A stretch of DNA of 64,000 nucleotides from Paraphaeosphaeria minitans (taxonomy: Eukaryota; Ascomycota; Dothideomycetes; Pleosporales; Didymosphaeriaceae). The position numbers were made by a program, and so were the translations under genes. The notes beneath the pieces were generated by a model. The model did not search any database. It was not told where the DNA came from and saw only the letters and a list, made by a program, of their open reading frames with translations. This document shows, in pieces, positions 63,835 to 64,000 of the stretch. Numbering within the stretch: position 1 is the stretch's first letter; the number at the start of each line of letters is the position of its first letter. The stretch spans positions 1,054,001 through 1,118,000 of the forward strand of contig WJXW01000002.1 of the NCBI GenBank assembly GCA_015832175.1, given 5' to 3'.

Positions 63835-64000
63835 TCAGGCTTGAGTCTTTGTAGCCGAGCTGTTATCTGAATTGGACCCGGAGCCAAAGGTCGACTTTGA
63901 GTGGGAGCTAGAACTGGGTCTCGACTTTGGCCGTGGCGTAGTCGTGGCCAATGTGGTCGAACTTGTTGACTCTGAATTACTGTCGGTCGTCGGCGTAGCC
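63835..64000 (-). CDS. Ser/Thr-rich protein, C-terminal part only (runs off window)
   Basis: A minus-strand frame open from the right edge to TGA at 63835-63837 codes 54 residues that are almost half Ser and Thr with Pro, Lys and Arg (TTTPRPKSRPSSSSHSKSTF, ending NSSATKTQA). Such composition is common in wall or surface proteins and in disordered regions. No GPI-type hydrophobic tail follows, so wall anchoring by GPI is not supported unless another exon exists. Identity unknown. Confidence 0.42.
   Translation of the reverse strand, partial: ATPTTDSNSESTSSTTLATTTPRPKSRPSSSSHSKSTFGSGSNSDNSSATKTQA

Overview
The window looks like nuclear DNA of a filamentous ascomycete (Pezizomycotina; a dothideomycete is my inference, not proven). 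Most genes are split by introns of 44-112 bases with GT..AG ends and CTRAC-like branch points. The gene set is typical of such fungi: a HET-domain protein, Egt1, DyP peroxidase, GH125 mannosidase, Clr2, CHO2, peroxisomal Lon and a GMC oxidoreductase. Exon boundaries were worked out by hand from splice signals and reading-frame continuity, and every multi-exon model given as intact closes in frame.

Layout. 1-9500: an edge-truncated AhpD-like gene (-), a secreted GMC oxidoreductase (+) followed by a short tandem duplication and an AT-rich island, a 2EXR/F-box-like protein (+), and a HET-domain protein (+) with an odd 3' end. 9500-18300: peroxisomal Lon protease (+) convergent with CHO2 (-), then an unrecognised basic protein (-). 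18300-33300: ergothioneine synthase Egt1 (+), a large PHD-finger protein (+), about 4 kb without a protein gene but with a tRNA-like pol III element, and a DyP peroxidase (+). 33300-45900: POP4 (-), a decayed TPR gene, a small two-helix membrane protein built from three exons (+), GH125 (-), CLP1 (+), ARG82-type inositol polyphosphate kinase (-), PDX3 (+), a broken cyanamide-hydratase-like HD gene (+) and OPI10/Hikeshi (-). 46900-52400: a secreted proline-rich PAN-like protein (+), a putative myristoylated zincin (+), and about 2 kb of AT-rich gene-free DNA. 52400-64000: a SNF2 ATPase with C-terminal zinc fingers (-) divergent from Clr2 (+), two weak gene candidates, an amino-acid permease (+) and the 3' end of a Ser/Thr-rich gene (-).

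Most neighbours are unrelated housekeeping genes. The pair with a possible joint job is the SNF2-PHD ATPase and Clr2, which start 432 bases apart on opposite strands; in fission yeast Clr2 works with a SNF2/Mi-2-type ATPase (Mit1) in the silencing complex SHREC. The accessory signal is concentrated in the HET gene, the broken HD and TPR genes, the AT-rich blocks and the PAN-like/zincin pair. I saw no CRISPR array, rRNA, intact tRNA, intact transposon or backbone secondary-metabolite gene.
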